This document shows positions 16,416 to 25,121 of a DNA stretch of 36,094 bases, piece by piece. The stretch is from positions 1 through 36,094 of the forward strand of contig JAISWK010000097.1 of NCBI GenBank assembly GCA_031270805.1, given 5' to 3'. Position 1 is the stretch's first letter. Every line of letters begins with the position of its first letter. The notes under the pieces were generated by a model. That model was not told the origin of the DNA and searched no databases. It saw nothing but the letters and a program-made list of their open reading frames with translations. The stretch is from Gracilibacteraceae bacterium. GTDB lineage: Bacteria > Bacillota > Desulfitobacteriia > Desulfitobacteriales > Syntrophobotulaceae. The position numbers were made by a program, and so were the translations under genes.

Positions 16416-18250
16416 GTCCGGTAAAACCTCTTTTCCAGTTCCGCGCGGCTCATGACCATGAACACCGGCCGCCCGTGCGGACAGGTAAACGGGTTTTCCG
16501 TCTGCCCGAGCAAATGGATCAATTCCTCCATCGCCGGTACGCTCAGGATTTCCTCCGCCTTGACCGCTCCGCGGCAGGCCGTGAGAAAGACCCAGCGTTC
16601 CAACAACCGCTCCGCGCCCGGCGCCTCGCCGCCGGCCAGCACCTCCGCCAGAAAACGGCGAAAAACTTCCGCCGGCCCGGCGTAGGGCCCCGTACAGGGT
16701 ACGGCGCGCAGCAAGTAAGTCTGGGGGCCGAATTCTTCCACGATGAAACCCAGGGCGCGCAATTGGGGGTAGTATTCCAGAAAAGCCTGTTCCTCCTGCC
16801 AGGACAGGTTCAGGGTCTCCGGCGACAGCAGTATTTGGGCGGCGGCGCGGCGTTCGCGCGCTTCCCGCAGCAGCTGTTCGTAGCGGACGCGCTCATGGGC
16901 GGCATGCTGGTCAATGACATAGAAATCCGTCTCGTCCGCCGCCAGAATGTACGTGCGGAATAGCTGGGCCAGCGGGCGCAGGGCGGCAAAACGGCCGGGC
17001 GGCCTCTCCCCTTCCGGCAGGGTCAGCGTAGCCGCCGGGGCGGTCTCCGTCTCGGCCGCCGGCGCTTTCGGCCCGGCGACCGCCACGGCGGGCGGAGGCG
17101 CGGCGTAGGCCGTCGGCGTTTCCCGCCAGTCGGCGCGCTCCGCCGGGGCAGGTGCGTAGAGCAGCCGCATTTGCTCCGGGGCGGGCGGCGCCGGCCGTAC
17201 CGGGAAAGTTTTGCCCGGCGGCGGCAGGGGCCAATCATTCCAGGCCAGCGGCCGGGCCGGCGCGCAAGCCAGCAGAGCCGCCCGCACGCTTTCGCGCAAA
17301 AACTCCTCCACCGCCCGTTCCGAGCGGAACTTCACTTCCAGTTTGGCCGGATGGACGTTGACGTCGGCCTCCCCGGGCGGCAGGGCCAGGCGCAGCACGG
17401 CGACCGGATGCACTCCCGCCGGGAGCAGGGTATGGTAGGCTTCTTTCAGCGCCCGGGCCAATAGGGGCGAGCGAATAACGCGCTCTTGGAGGAAGAAAAG
17501 CTGCCCTTGCCGGCCGGAACGGGCAAAACCCGGCTCCCCGGTGAAGCCGCTGATTTCCCACTCGCCCCGCCGCGCCGTCACCGGGATCACGCGCCGCGCC
17601 ATCTCCCGCCCGTAGACCGCGCCGAGTACGTCCAGCCGGCGCCCGTTTCCCGGCGTGGTCAGGATCGGCTTGCCACCCCGCAAGAGACGAAAAGCCACAT
17701 CCGGCCGGCCCAGGGCCAGCCGGCCCGTCATTTCCGCGATCAGGCCGGCTTCCGTCTGGGGCGAACGCAAGAATTTGCGCCGGGCCGGCGTGTTGAAAAA
17801 AAGATCCTCCACCGTCACCGTCGTCCCCACGGCGCAACCGGCCGCGACCGGCGCGGCCGGCGCGCCGCCCGCGGTTTGGAGCAGAGAGCCGGCCGTCTCG
17901 CCCCGGGCCCGGGAGAGGATGCTCAGGCGGGAAACGGCGGCGATGCTGGCGAGCGCCTCGCCGCGAAACCCCATCGTGGTCAGGGTGTCCAAGTCCTCAA
18001 TCCGCGTGAGTTTGCTGGTGGCGTGCGGCATCAGGGCCAGAGGCAGTTCGGCCGGCCGAATACCATCCCCGTCGTCCCGCACCCGGATCAACTTCTCGCC
18101 GCCGCTCTCAATCTGGATTTCTATTTGCCCGGCCCCTGCGTCCAGCGCGTTTTCCACTAATTCTTTCACGACGGACACGGGCCGCTCCACCACTTCGCCG
18201 GCCGCAATCCGATTTATCGTAGCGTCGTCCAATATTTGGATGTCAGGCAT
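16412..18250 (-). CDS. mutL: DNA mismatch repair protein MutL
   Basis: 612 residues. The N-terminal GHKL ATPase is complete: INRIAAGEVVERPVSVVKEL, ENALDAGA, RDDGDGI and TMGFRGEALASIAAVS. A Pro/Ala-rich linker of about 90 residues (roughly 325-415) leads to the C-terminal dimer domain. That domain carries the endonuclease motif DQHAAHERVRYE with ACRGAVKAEE and CPHGRPVF, so this is a nicking-type MutL as expected in bacteria without MutH. ATG 18250 overlaps the mutS stop as ATGCCTGA; the longer open frame inside mutS is not needed. Confidence 0.97.
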   Translation of the reverse strand: MPDIQILDDATINRIAAGEVVERPVSVVKELVENALDAGAGQIEIQIESGGEKLIRVRDDGDGIRPAELPLALMPHATSKLTRIEDLDTLTTMGFRGEALASIAAVSRLSILSRARGETAGSLLQTAGGAPAAPVAAGCAVGTTVTVEDLFFNTPARRKFLRSPQTEAGLIAEMTGRLALGRPDVAFRLLRGGKPILTTPGNGRRLDVLGAVYGREMARRVIPVTARRGEWEISGFTGEPGFARSGRQGQLFFLQERVIRSPLLARALKEAYHTLLPAGVHPVAVLRLALPPGEADVNVHPAKLEVKFRSERAVEEFLRESVRAALLACAPARPLAWNDWPLPPPGKTFPVRPAPPAPEQMRLLYAPAPAERADWRETPTAYAAPPPAVAVAGPKAPAAETETAPAATLTLPEGERPPGRFAALRPLAQLFRTYILAADETDFYVIDQHAAHERVRYEQLLREARERRAAAQILLSPETLNLSWQEEQAFLEYYPQLRALGFIVEEFGPQTYLLRAVPCTGPYAGPAEVFRRFLAEVLAGGEAPGAERLLERWVFLTACRGAVKAEEILSVPAMEELIHLLGQTENPFTCPHGRPVFMVMSRAELEKRFYRT

Positions 18251-20771
18251 TGGCCGCCTCATCGCCCAGCCGGCCCCGCAATTCATACAGATAATCCAGA
18301 GCCTGACGCGGGGACAGATCTTCCGGGTTGAGAGCGCGCAATTCTTTTAAGACGGGCGGTTCCGGCGGGGGCGGCGCGGCGAAGAGCGAAGGCTGAACAG
18401 GTTTGGCCTGAGCCGAGCGCAGCTTGCGCCGATGTTGCTCCGAGTTCTCCAGTTCCGCCAGGATTCTGGCCGCCCGTTCCAGCAGTTCCGGCGGCAATCC
18501 GGCCAGTTTGGCGACCTGCAGGCCGTAGCTCCGCCCCATACTGCCGGGCAGGATTTTATGCAGAAAAACGATGTCGCCCGCTTCCTCCGCCACGGCGACA
18601 TGAAGATTGAACAGACCGGGCCGGCTGCCCTCCAGTCGGGTCAGTTCATGGTAATGCGTGGCAAAAAGCGTTTTCGGAAGCACCGGGCCGGCCGTCAGGT
18701 GTTCCGCCAGGGCCCACGCCAGCGAAAGCCCGTCAAAAGTGGCCGTGCCCCGGCCGACTTCGTCGAGAACCACCAGGCTGTCCGCGGTGGCCCGGCTCAG
18801 GATATGGGCGACCTCCCGCATTTCCACCATAAAGGTACTCTGCCCCTCCGCCAGGTTGTCCGAAGCACCGATGCGAGTGTAAATGCAGTCGGTGAGGGGG
18901 ATGGAGGCTGCGGCCGCCGGCACGAAGGCGCCGGTTTGCGCCATGAGGACGATAAGGGCGACCTGGCGCATATAAGTGGACTTACCCGCCATATTCGGCC
19001 CGGTAATCAGGGCCAGATGTTTCTGGGGCGACAAAAGCGTGTCGTTAGGCACGAAATTTATGTCCGGTGCCAGTTTTTCTATGACCGGATGGCGGCCTTC
19101 CGTGATCAGCAGGGATCCGCCTTCCGTTATTTCCGGCCGGACATAATTGCCGGCCGCCGCCCCCTCGGCCAGGGCGGCAAAAATGTCCAATTCGGCCAGG
19201 CAGCGCGCCGCCTGCCTGATTTCCGCCGCCAGGGCGAAGACTTTCTCCTTCAGGGTCTGAAAAATCTCGAACTCCAGCCGGCAGATTTCTTCCTCCGCCG
19301 TCAGGAGGATCCGTTCCTGCTCTTTCAATTCCGGCGTCGTATAGCGCTCCGCGCCGGCCAAAGTCTGGCGGCGCTCGTATTCCGGCGGCGCCAGGGCCAC
19401 GTTGGCCCGCGTTATTTCAATATAGTAGCCGAAAACGCGCGTGTACCCGATCTTGAGCGAGCGAATCCCGGTTTTCGCCCGTTCCCGGCTTTCCATCTCC
19501 GCGATCCATTGCTTGCCCCCGGTGCTGACGGCGCGCAGTTTATCCACTTCCGCGTCGTAGCCGCTCAAAACCAGCCCCCCGTCCCTGACCCCGGGCGGCG
19601 CGTCCGGATCGACGGCGGCCAGCAAATCCCGCGCCAGTTCCGCCAGGGCCTCCGCCCCCTCCGGCCTCGGCCACAGAGCCGCGGCGGCTTCCGTCCCCAG
19701 CAGGGCGTATATTTCCGGCAAAGCGGCCAGCGTGCCGGCCAGGGCAAAAAGCTCCCGCGCTCCGCCCCGGCCGTAGGACAGTTTGCCCAGCAGGCGCTCC
19801 GGGTCATGCAGCCGCGTGAGCAGTTTACGCAAATCCTGCCGCAAAAATGTTTCCGCCGCCAAAAAAGCCACGCGCTCCTGCCGGGTCAGGATGGCCTCCC
19901 GCCGGATCAGGGGGCGCTCCAGCCAGTGACGGAGCAGGCGGCTGCCGGCGGTGGTTCTGGTCAGGTTCAGCACGCTGAAGAGGGTTCCTTTTTCCGAGCC
20001 GCGCAGCGATTCCGTCAGTTCCAGATTGCGCCGCGTCCATCGATCCAGGAGCATACACTCCCGCCGCGAGACGTAGCGGATATCCGGGATATGGGCCTGC
20101 GGGCAGAGCGGCAAATTATGTTCCACATACTGCCACAGCCCGGAAGCGGCGGCGGCGGCGTCCCGGTACGTCCGGAGCATGTCTTCCTGGCGGGGAAAAC
20201 GGGCGCGGAGAGCCGGCGGATCGGGGCTGTAATCCAGCGGACTGGCATACCAGCCGGGCAAGGCGGTCAGGCCCGGCGGCACAAGTAATTCCGCCGGTTG
20301 AATGAGGCTGAGCTCGTCTTTCAGCTCCTGTAAGGCATCGGTCTGGAAAATAAAAAAATCGCCCGTACTCAGGTCGGCGCCGGCCAGGCCCCAATCCCGC
20401 CCGCGCCACACCGCCGCGAGATAGTTGGTGCGGTCGCCGTTATCGGCCCCGTCCGCGGTACCGGGCGTCACGACGCGAATTATTTCCCGTTTGACTATGC
20501 CCTTGCCGTTCGTCGGTTCTGTGGTTTGCTCGCAGATCGCGACCTTGTAGCCCAGGGAGACGAGTTTTCGGATGTAGGAATCAGCGGAATGGGCGGGCAC
20601 GCCGCACATGGGCGTAACGCCCCCGCGGCTGGTCAGCGTTATTTCCAGGACGGGCGCTACCCGGATCGCGTCCTCATCGAACATTTCGTAGAAATCGCCG
20701 AGACGGAAGAACAGCACCGCGTCCGGAACCTGAGACTTAAGCTCCGCGTATTGCCGCTGCATCGGCGTCAT
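18243..20771 (-). CDS. mutS: DNA mismatch repair protein MutS
   Basis: 842 residues, full-length MutS. The mismatch-reading Phe-x-Glu is in FFRLGDFYEMFDEDA near residue 37. The connector, lever and clamp domains follow in order. The C-terminal ATPase has TGPNMAGKSTYMRQVAL (Walker A), LDEVGRGTATFDGLSLAWAL (Walker B and signature) and FATHYHELTRLE. It recognises mismatches and recruits MutL, encoded immediately downstream with an eight-base overlap. It starts 16 bases after the D,D-carboxypeptidase gene, which is a less usual upstream neighbour. Confidence 0.98.
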   Translation of the reverse strand: MTPMQRQYAELKSQVPDAVLFFRLGDFYEMFDEDAIRVAPVLEITLTSRGGVTPMCGVPAHSADSYIRKLVSLGYKVAICEQTTEPTNGKGIVKREIIRVVTPGTADGADNGDRTNYLAAVWRGRDWGLAGADLSTGDFFIFQTDALQELKDELSLIQPAELLVPPGLTALPGWYASPLDYSPDPPALRARFPRQEDMLRTYRDAAAAASGLWQYVEHNLPLCPQAHIPDIRYVSRRECMLLDRWTRRNLELTESLRGSEKGTLFSVLNLTRTTAGSRLLRHWLERPLIRREAILTRQERVAFLAAETFLRQDLRKLLTRLHDPERLLGKLSYGRGGARELFALAGTLAALPEIYALLGTEAAAALWPRPEGAEALAELARDLLAAVDPDAPPGVRDGGLVLSGYDAEVDKLRAVSTGGKQWIAEMESRERAKTGIRSLKIGYTRVFGYYIEITRANVALAPPEYERRQTLAGAERYTTPELKEQERILLTAEEEICRLEFEIFQTLKEKVFALAAEIRQAARCLAELDIFAALAEGAAAGNYVRPEITEGGSLLITEGRHPVIEKLAPDINFVPNDTLLSPQKHLALITGPNMAGKSTYMRQVALIVLMAQTGAFVPAAAASIPLTDCIYTRIGASDNLAEGQSTFMVEMREVAHILSRATADSLVVLDEVGRGTATFDGLSLAWALAEHLTAGPVLPKTLFATHYHELTRLEGSRPGLFNLHVAVAEEAGDIVFLHKILPGSMGRSYGLQVAKLAGLPPELLERAARILAELENSEQHRRKLRSAQAKPVQPSLFAAPPPPEPPVLKELRALNPEDLSPRQALDYLYELRGRLGDEAANA

Positions 20772-20787
20772 AATGCTGCCCGCCCGC

Positions 20788-21792
20788 TCATCTGATTCTT
20801 TGGTAAACGAAATTCAAATCGCGGAAATAAGCGTCTTCCGCGTCCCGGGGCGCGCCAAGCGTGACCAGGATATATTCTTCACCGCCAAGGGCGGAGTAGG
20901 AAGCGAGGCAAATGCCGGCCTGTCTGGTATAACCGGTTTTACAGCCGAAGATCTCCGGCAGGAGAGCGGCGTCTAAGTAGCGGGTCACCCGGTTTTGCAG
21001 GGCCAAACCCTGCGGGCGCAAGTTAGTCGGGGCGGAAATGTATTCCGGCGTCAGGAAGATGGAGCGAAATATTTCGTTTTCCAGCGCATAGCGCAGCAGT
21101 TCCGCTATATCCCGCGCACTGGAAAATTGATCGTCCGAATGCAAACCCGTCGGGTTGGTGAAATTCGTATTTGTCAAACCCAGCCGGTAAGCGGTGGTAT
21201 TCATCATCTGCACAAACTCGCTGAGGGAACCGGCCGTTTCCAGGGCCAGAGCCTCGCTGCATTCCGCGCCCGAAGACAATAGGGCGCCGTAAAGGAGATC
21301 GCGGGCCCGCACGCTTTCTCCGGCCAGGAAACCGGCGGTCGAGGCATCCTGCGCCGCCAAGCGCTGCAGCGTCTCAGCGCTTATGACAATGGGTTTGTCC
21401 AGGTCAAGGCCGCTCTCAATTACGACCAGCGCGGTCATGATCTTGGTCAGCGAGGCCGGAAAAACTCGGGCCCCGGCGTCATAATCCAGCAGAACGCCGC
21501 TGTCGCTCAGGCGCAGCAGGTAGGCGTTCGTACACAGCAGATCGCCTTCGCTGAAGAAGATCGAGGTGAGCGGAGGCAGCGCGGCCAGCGGCAGAGGCTC
21601 GTCGGCGACGGCCCAGCGCGGTTCCGGGAAAAAGAAGCCGAGCGGGTTGGCGCCCGTTTCTCCCCACAGGGCGGGATAGCAACGCAGACCCAGGCGGTAG
21701 GCGCCGGCGCCCGTCAAAAGGAAAAGAGCCAGCAAGAGCGTAATGATCACAACGCTCCGGCCATAGCGCCGGCTGCCCGGTATACCGCTCAT
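20788..21792 (-). CDS. dacF: Serine-type D-Ala-D-Ala carboxypeptidase (DacF/PBP5-like)
   Basis: 334 residues, a penicillin-binding protein that trims the terminal D-Ala of peptidoglycan stems. One N-terminal hydrophobic segment (VVIITLLLALFLLTGAGA, about 14-31) is a signal anchor. Catalytic motif 1 is SLTK near residue 119, and motif 3 is KTG in FGCKTGYTRQAG. Motif 2, usually SxN, reads SSGAECSEAL; a 'SGAEC' form is known in some Firmicutes carboxypeptidases, so activity is still likely. The protein ends soon after the penicillin-binding domain and lacks the long PBP5 C-terminal domain and amphipathic tail. It is the second gene of the mutS operon. Confidence 0.88.
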   Translation of the reverse strand: MSGIPGSRRYGRSVVIITLLLALFLLTGAGAYRLGLRCYPALWGETGANPLGFFFPEPRWAVADEPLPLAALPPLTSIFFSEGDLLCTNAYLLRLSDSGVLLDYDAGARVFPASLTKIMTALVVIESGLDLDKPIVISAETLQRLAAQDASTAGFLAGESVRARDLLYGALLSSGAECSEALALETAGSLSEFVQMMNTTAYRLGLTNTNFTNPTGLHSDDQFSSARDIAELLRYALENEIFRSIFLTPEYISAPTNLRPQGLALQNRVTRYLDAALLPEIFGCKTGYTRQAGICLASYSALGGEEYILVTLGAPRDAEDAYFRDLNFVYQRIR

Positions 21793-21828
21793 GCCTCACC
21801 GCCTTTCGTTATTGATACGCGTTCTTCG

Positions 21829-22128
21829 TCAAGCCAGTAATTTTTCCATTTCCGCCAGTTCATCGGCTTCCAGGGAGAGCAACTCACCCTGTCCGTCGTG
21901 GCGGCAAAAAATACATAAACCGAAGATCGGGATACCGTCGATCACGCGATTCAGATCCTTGATTTTTTTATTGCCGTCCGCGTCAAAAACAGCGCCGAGG
22001 CCGTCGCCGAGGTCCAGCAAAAAGAAGGTTCCCGAAATCAATTCTTCCACATCCGCCCGGGCAGACTCAATTTCCGCCAGGCGCGGCTTTGCCTGCGGCT
22101 CGCAGAGCATAGACCTGATTAAAGCCAT
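21829..22128 (-). CDS. Small protein of unknown function
   Basis: 99 residues, acidic, soluble in appearance, with no recognised domain. The central part reads FFLLDLGDGLGAVFDADG, followed by GIPIFGLCIFCRHDGQGE. The C terminus is an acidic helix rich in Leu and Glu. ATG 22128 is chosen for its GAGGGA site; the frame is open to 22203, but that region overlaps the mapped promoter. It is the first gene behind the minus-strand promoter at 22174-22202 and is 36 bases ahead of the carboxypeptidase gene, so it probably belongs to the mutS operon. Confidence 0.6.
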   Translation of the reverse strand: MALIRSMLCEPQAKPRLAEIESARADVEELISGTFFLLDLGDGLGAVFDADGNKKIKDLNRVIDGIPIFGLCIFCRHDGQGELLSLEADELAEMEKLLA

Positions 22129-22173
22129 GTCGTCCCTCGCTTTCTCGGGCCCCAGCCCTTCTTGTCCAGTAAT

Positions 22174-22202
22174 ACTATAGCATGATTGAAATAAATTGTC
22201 CA
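22174..22202 (-). promoter_or_regulatory. Probable promoter of the dacF-mutS-mutL-miaA operon
   Basis: On the minus strand TGGACA (22202-22197) and TATAGT (22179-22174) are spaced by 17 bases, with TGC just before the -10 (extended -10). Each box has one mismatch to consensus. Confidence 0.7.
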
Positions 22203-22232
22203 ATAAAAAAATGATGGACGAATACCCCCCCA

Positions 22233-22286
22233 GCCTGTAATATTTTTGTTACACGATCGGCATATTTTCTCAATTGTGTTACAGGC
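22233..22286. promoter_or_regulatory. Putative enhancer-type regulator site upstream of sigma-54 promoter A
   Basis: GCCTGTAA (22233-22240) and TTACAGGC (22279-22286) form a perfect 8+8 inverted repeat. TGTTACA occurs twice inside the region, at 22247 and 22277, exactly 30 bases apart. TGTAA-N8-TTACA at 22236-22253 is a second, shorter palindrome. The block lies about 50-105 bases upstream of the -24 element, where activators of sigma-54 promoters bind. The partner regulator is not in the window. Confidence 0.5.
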
Positions 22287-22451
22287 TGGCTGGGCCCAAT
22301 ACCGCACAGGCCTTGCTTTTTGCCTGTTCCGCCAAGTGGCACAGTTTTTGCATATTAATATTAAATGTAATGCCATCTGAGCAAAGCCGGCGTGATCACG
22401 GCTGTTTGCCGGGTGAGTTAAAAAACAGGAGGACGAGAACATTGCAAGACC
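22246..22451 (+). repeat. Promoter-leader duplication, copy A
   Basis: About 205 bases closely matching copy B at 26312-26512, with scattered substitutions and one short indel near 22359-22364. The shared segment runs from TTGTTAC through the sigma-54 promoter, a CCGGC/GCCGG leader stem, AGGAGGACGAGAACA and the start TTGCAAGACC. The similarity ends within a few codons of the two unrelated coding regions. Confidence 0.92.
22337..22353 (+). promoter_or_regulatory. Sigma-54 (RpoN) promoter A, for the MFS module
   Basis: TGGCAC (22337-22342), five bases, then TTGCAT (22348-22353). The GG and GC dinucleotides are 12 bases apart, an exact match to the -24/-12 consensus. It needs a bacterial enhancer-binding protein, so the module should be inducible. 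Confidence 0.88.
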
Positions 22452-23734
22452 CAAAGGATCTGGATCTCAAGCCGGGGGAAAAAAGCAAAAAAACAGCTAT
22501 GCTTGTGGTGGCGGGCGCTTTCTTAATGATGTTTTTTGCTAACGGTATAACCTTGGCGACTGCCGGAAATTATCTGGTATCTGTGTCCACGGAGTTTGGA
22601 GTCCCAATCAGCACCATTTCTTTTTACCTTACCGTTCAGAGCCTGGTTATGACATGCATGATTCCTTTTATGGGGCGAATGATGGCCCTCGGGAATCCCC
22701 GCCTCGTCGCCACTATCAGCATAGTCTTCCAGGTCGTCGGCTATTGCTTGTTCTCTGTCTGGTCCGCCCCCTGGGGATTTTATATCTCCGGCGCATTGAT
22801 TGGCATCGGCGGCGCATGCATTTGCTTTGTCGCCACACCGCTATTTATCAACTCCTGGTTTCGCGTCAATGTCGGAACTTATCTGGGTATTGTTACTATT
22901 GCCCCCAGCGTCGGCCAAGTAATCTTCAATCCTATTTGCACAAACCTGATTGCTGCTGTCGGGTGGCGCACGACTTATTTGATCCTTGGCGGAATCGCCG
23001 CCGTCGGTATTTTGACTTGCGCACTCTTTCTGCGCAACAGTCCAGAATCTTATAACCTCTCGGCTTATGGCACTGAAACAACTGACGGCCACAGCCCTCC
23101 GGCTTTGTCAGGTATGATTCCGGGTAATGTCTATAGAAGCACCCTCTTTATACCGCTTATTATTACAACTTTTATTCTGGGTTACTGCGTGAGTGTCGTA
23201 ACTACCATGGTTCCTTTCGTTGTGACTTCAGGCGCTTTGACCCTCGCGCAAGCTGGTCTGGTGGGTACGGTGGCCGCCGCCAGCATGATGGTGGGAAAGT
23301 TGGTGATGGGCAAAATGTATGACAAATTCAAAATTGCCCCGGTTACGCTTTTTTACACGATCTTGCAGTGTATTGGCTTTGTGCTTTGCGTCGCGGTTTA
23401 TACCAACACGGCCTTCCTTTTTCCGGCCGTAGTTATCATGGGGATCGGCATCGGTGGAACCGGGACGATTACGATGCCGATGGTCGCAAGAATCCTCTAC
23501 GGGCCAAAACATTACTCTCAGTTTTATCCCAAATTCACTATCGCCATGGGCCTGGCGACCGCCTTAAGTGGTTTCATGAACAATTATATCTATGACGTTA
23601 CCGGGACGTATGCCTCAATCTTCTATATAATGGCTGCGGCGTCTGTTGTCGGGGGGCTGATTATTGTCTATGCCCAGTCGCAGCAGGCAAAAATACTGAG
23701 TCAGTGGGACGCGCCCGCGCCTGTCAAGCAATGA
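22442..23734 (+). CDS. MFS transporter, probable carboxylate carrier
   Basis: 430 residues with about 12 membrane segments in two halves and a loop near residue 205. It resembles the oxalate/formate-antiporter-like branch of the major facilitator superfamily: FFANGITLATAGNYLVSVSTEF near the N terminus, FMGRMMALGNPRLV between helices 2 and 3, and LVMGKMYDKFKIAPV in the matching second-half position. The TTG start at 22442 has AGGAGG nine bases ahead and is identical to the start of the dehydratase subunit gene at 26503; the longer frame would include the promoter. It heads module A, so it probably imports the module's acid substrate or exports the product. Confidence 0.85.
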   Translation: MQDPKDLDLKPGEKSKKTAMLVVAGAFLMMFFANGITLATAGNYLVSVSTEFGVPISTISFYLTVQSLVMTCMIPFMGRMMALGNPRLVATISIVFQVVGYCLFSVWSAPWGFYISGALIGIGGACICFVATPLFINSWFRVNVGTYLGIVTIAPSVGQVIFNPICTNLIAAVGWRTTYLILGGIAAVGILTCALFLRNSPESYNLSAYGTETTDGHSPPALSGMIPGNVYRSTLFIPLIITTFILGYCVSVVTTMVPFVVTSGALTLAQAGLVGTVAAASMMVGKLVMGKMYDKFKIAPVTLFYTILQCIGFVLCVAVYTNTAFLFPAVVIMGIGIGGTGTITMPMVARILYGPKHYSQFYPKFTIAMGLATALSGFMNNYIYDVTGTYASIFYIMAAASVVGGLIIVYAQSQQAKILSQWDAPAPVKQ

Positions 23735-23867
23735 TTGTACGACGTGTGCGTGTAAAGCCAAGTATGCTCGTGAAGCAGAAAGCCCGCGACTCGCCGTTCT
23801 GGGAAAATGCGGAAAACCTGTCAGATAAACCGATGAATTAACCGATTGTGAAAGGAAAAATGATATT

Positions 23868-25085
23868 ATGAAAAAGGCTTTGGGTGGTATTCGTGTTCTG
23901 GAATGGTCGATGTTACAGCAAGGACCTGCCGCAGGTATTATTCTGGCCGACCTGGGAGCGGAAGTCATTAAAATTGAAACTCCGAACACCGGTGATAACG
24001 CGCGAGTTTTGAAGCTTACTGCCGTGGCGGGCGATGAAATCAGTGATGGGAATACTATCTATTTCGATGCGTTGAATCGTAATAAGAAAGCAATCACCTT
24101 GAACCTGAAGTCGAAAGCAGGGCAACAGTTGCTCTATAAGCTGGTGGAGAAAGCTGATGTCTTTCTCACAAACTATCGCCCGGGCATACCGGAAAAGATG
24201 AACGCTGACTATGAAACCCTGAAAAAGTATAACCCCAAGCTCATTTTCGCTCATGCGTCGGGGTTGGGTTCTTATGGCAAGGAAGCCGGAAAGGCGACGG
24301 TTGATCTCACCGGCGTGGCCCGTTCGGGCTTTATGAACGCCATAGGCTTCGAGGGGGATCCGCCGGGATATATTGCTTTCGGAGTTGGCGATCAAATCGG
24401 CGCTATATTTACGGCATTCGGTATTGTGACCGCTTTGGCGGCGCGCGAACGGTATGGGATTGGGCAAAAAGTTGACATTAATCTGGTCGCTTCACTGCTT
24501 AATCTCAATATATTCAATATGATGAACTACGCTTGGACGAAGCGGAATCCGCCGCGTTTTAACCTGAAAGCATCTACCCAACCGAACAACAATTATTATC
24601 AGTGCAAAGACGGCAAGTGGATTATGGTCGGACAGTATATGCCTACCGGCGTTAAGGATTTTTTCCGCATTGTCGGCACTCATCCTGAAATAGCTAATAA
24701 TGATAAATACAACACTCAGGCAGGGGTCAAGGAAGATGGGCCCTATCTGACGTCATTGATGCAGGAGACCTTTTTGGAGCGAAATCGGGCGGAATGGCTG
24801 GAGTTTTTTGAGAATAAAAATTTTGCCGTGGATATCGTGGCGACTTACGAGGATGTTTTCAATGACCCTCAACTTAAAGCAAATGATGCATTCCTGGAAT
24901 ATATTTATGCACCGACGGGACAGAAAGTCCTCTATCCGAATCTTCCGTTCCATCTCTCGGAAATGCCTGCAAAAATTGAAAAATGCTCGCCGCGCCTCGG
25001 AGAAGACAATGATGAAGTCTACGCTTCTCTTTGTAAGCTTTCGGCGGAGCGTATCGCTGAGCTTAAGGCAGAGGGCGTGATTTGA
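23868..25085 (+). CDS. Class III (CaiB/BaiF family) acyl-CoA transferase, copy 1
   Basis: 405 residues. Members move CoA between an acyl-CoA and a free acid through an Asp-linked anhydride. The N-terminal block GIRVLEWSMLQQGPAAG and ADLGAEVIKIETP are typical, and the probable catalytic Asp146 is in TVDLTGVARSGFMN. It has the same length as the transferase at 30786 and most residues match, including LNRNKK, YNPKL and EKCSPRLG versus ERCSPRLG. Its codons are visibly more AT-rich than those of copy 2. It follows the MFS gene by 133 bases and precedes an acyl-CoA dehydrogenase. FldA of the aryl-lactate pathway and CaiB are in this superfamily. Confidence 0.9.
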   Translation: MKKALGGIRVLEWSMLQQGPAAGIILADLGAEVIKIETPNTGDNARVLKLTAVAGDEISDGNTIYFDALNRNKKAITLNLKSKAGQQLLYKLVEKADVFLTNYRPGIPEKMNADYETLKKYNPKLIFAHASGLGSYGKEAGKATVDLTGVARSGFMNAIGFEGDPPGYIAFGVGDQIGAIFTAFGIVTALAARERYGIGQKVDINLVASLLNLNIFNMMNYAWTKRNPPRFNLKASTQPNNNYYQCKDGKWIMVGQYMPTGVKDFFRIVGTHPEIANNDKYNTQAGVKEDGPYLTSLMQETFLERNRAEWLEFFENKNFAVDIVATYEDVFNDPQLKANDAFLEYIYAPTGQKVLYPNLPFHLSEMPAKIEKCSPRLGEDNDEVYASLCKLSAERIAELKAEGVI

Positions 25086-25121
25086 ATCTACGACAGTCAT
25101 ATTATGAAATGAGGGATGATC

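Noticed and set aside
18432-20288. A 618-residue open frame opposite mutS
   Set aside because: It is an antisense shadow of a clear full-length mutS, with no start signal.
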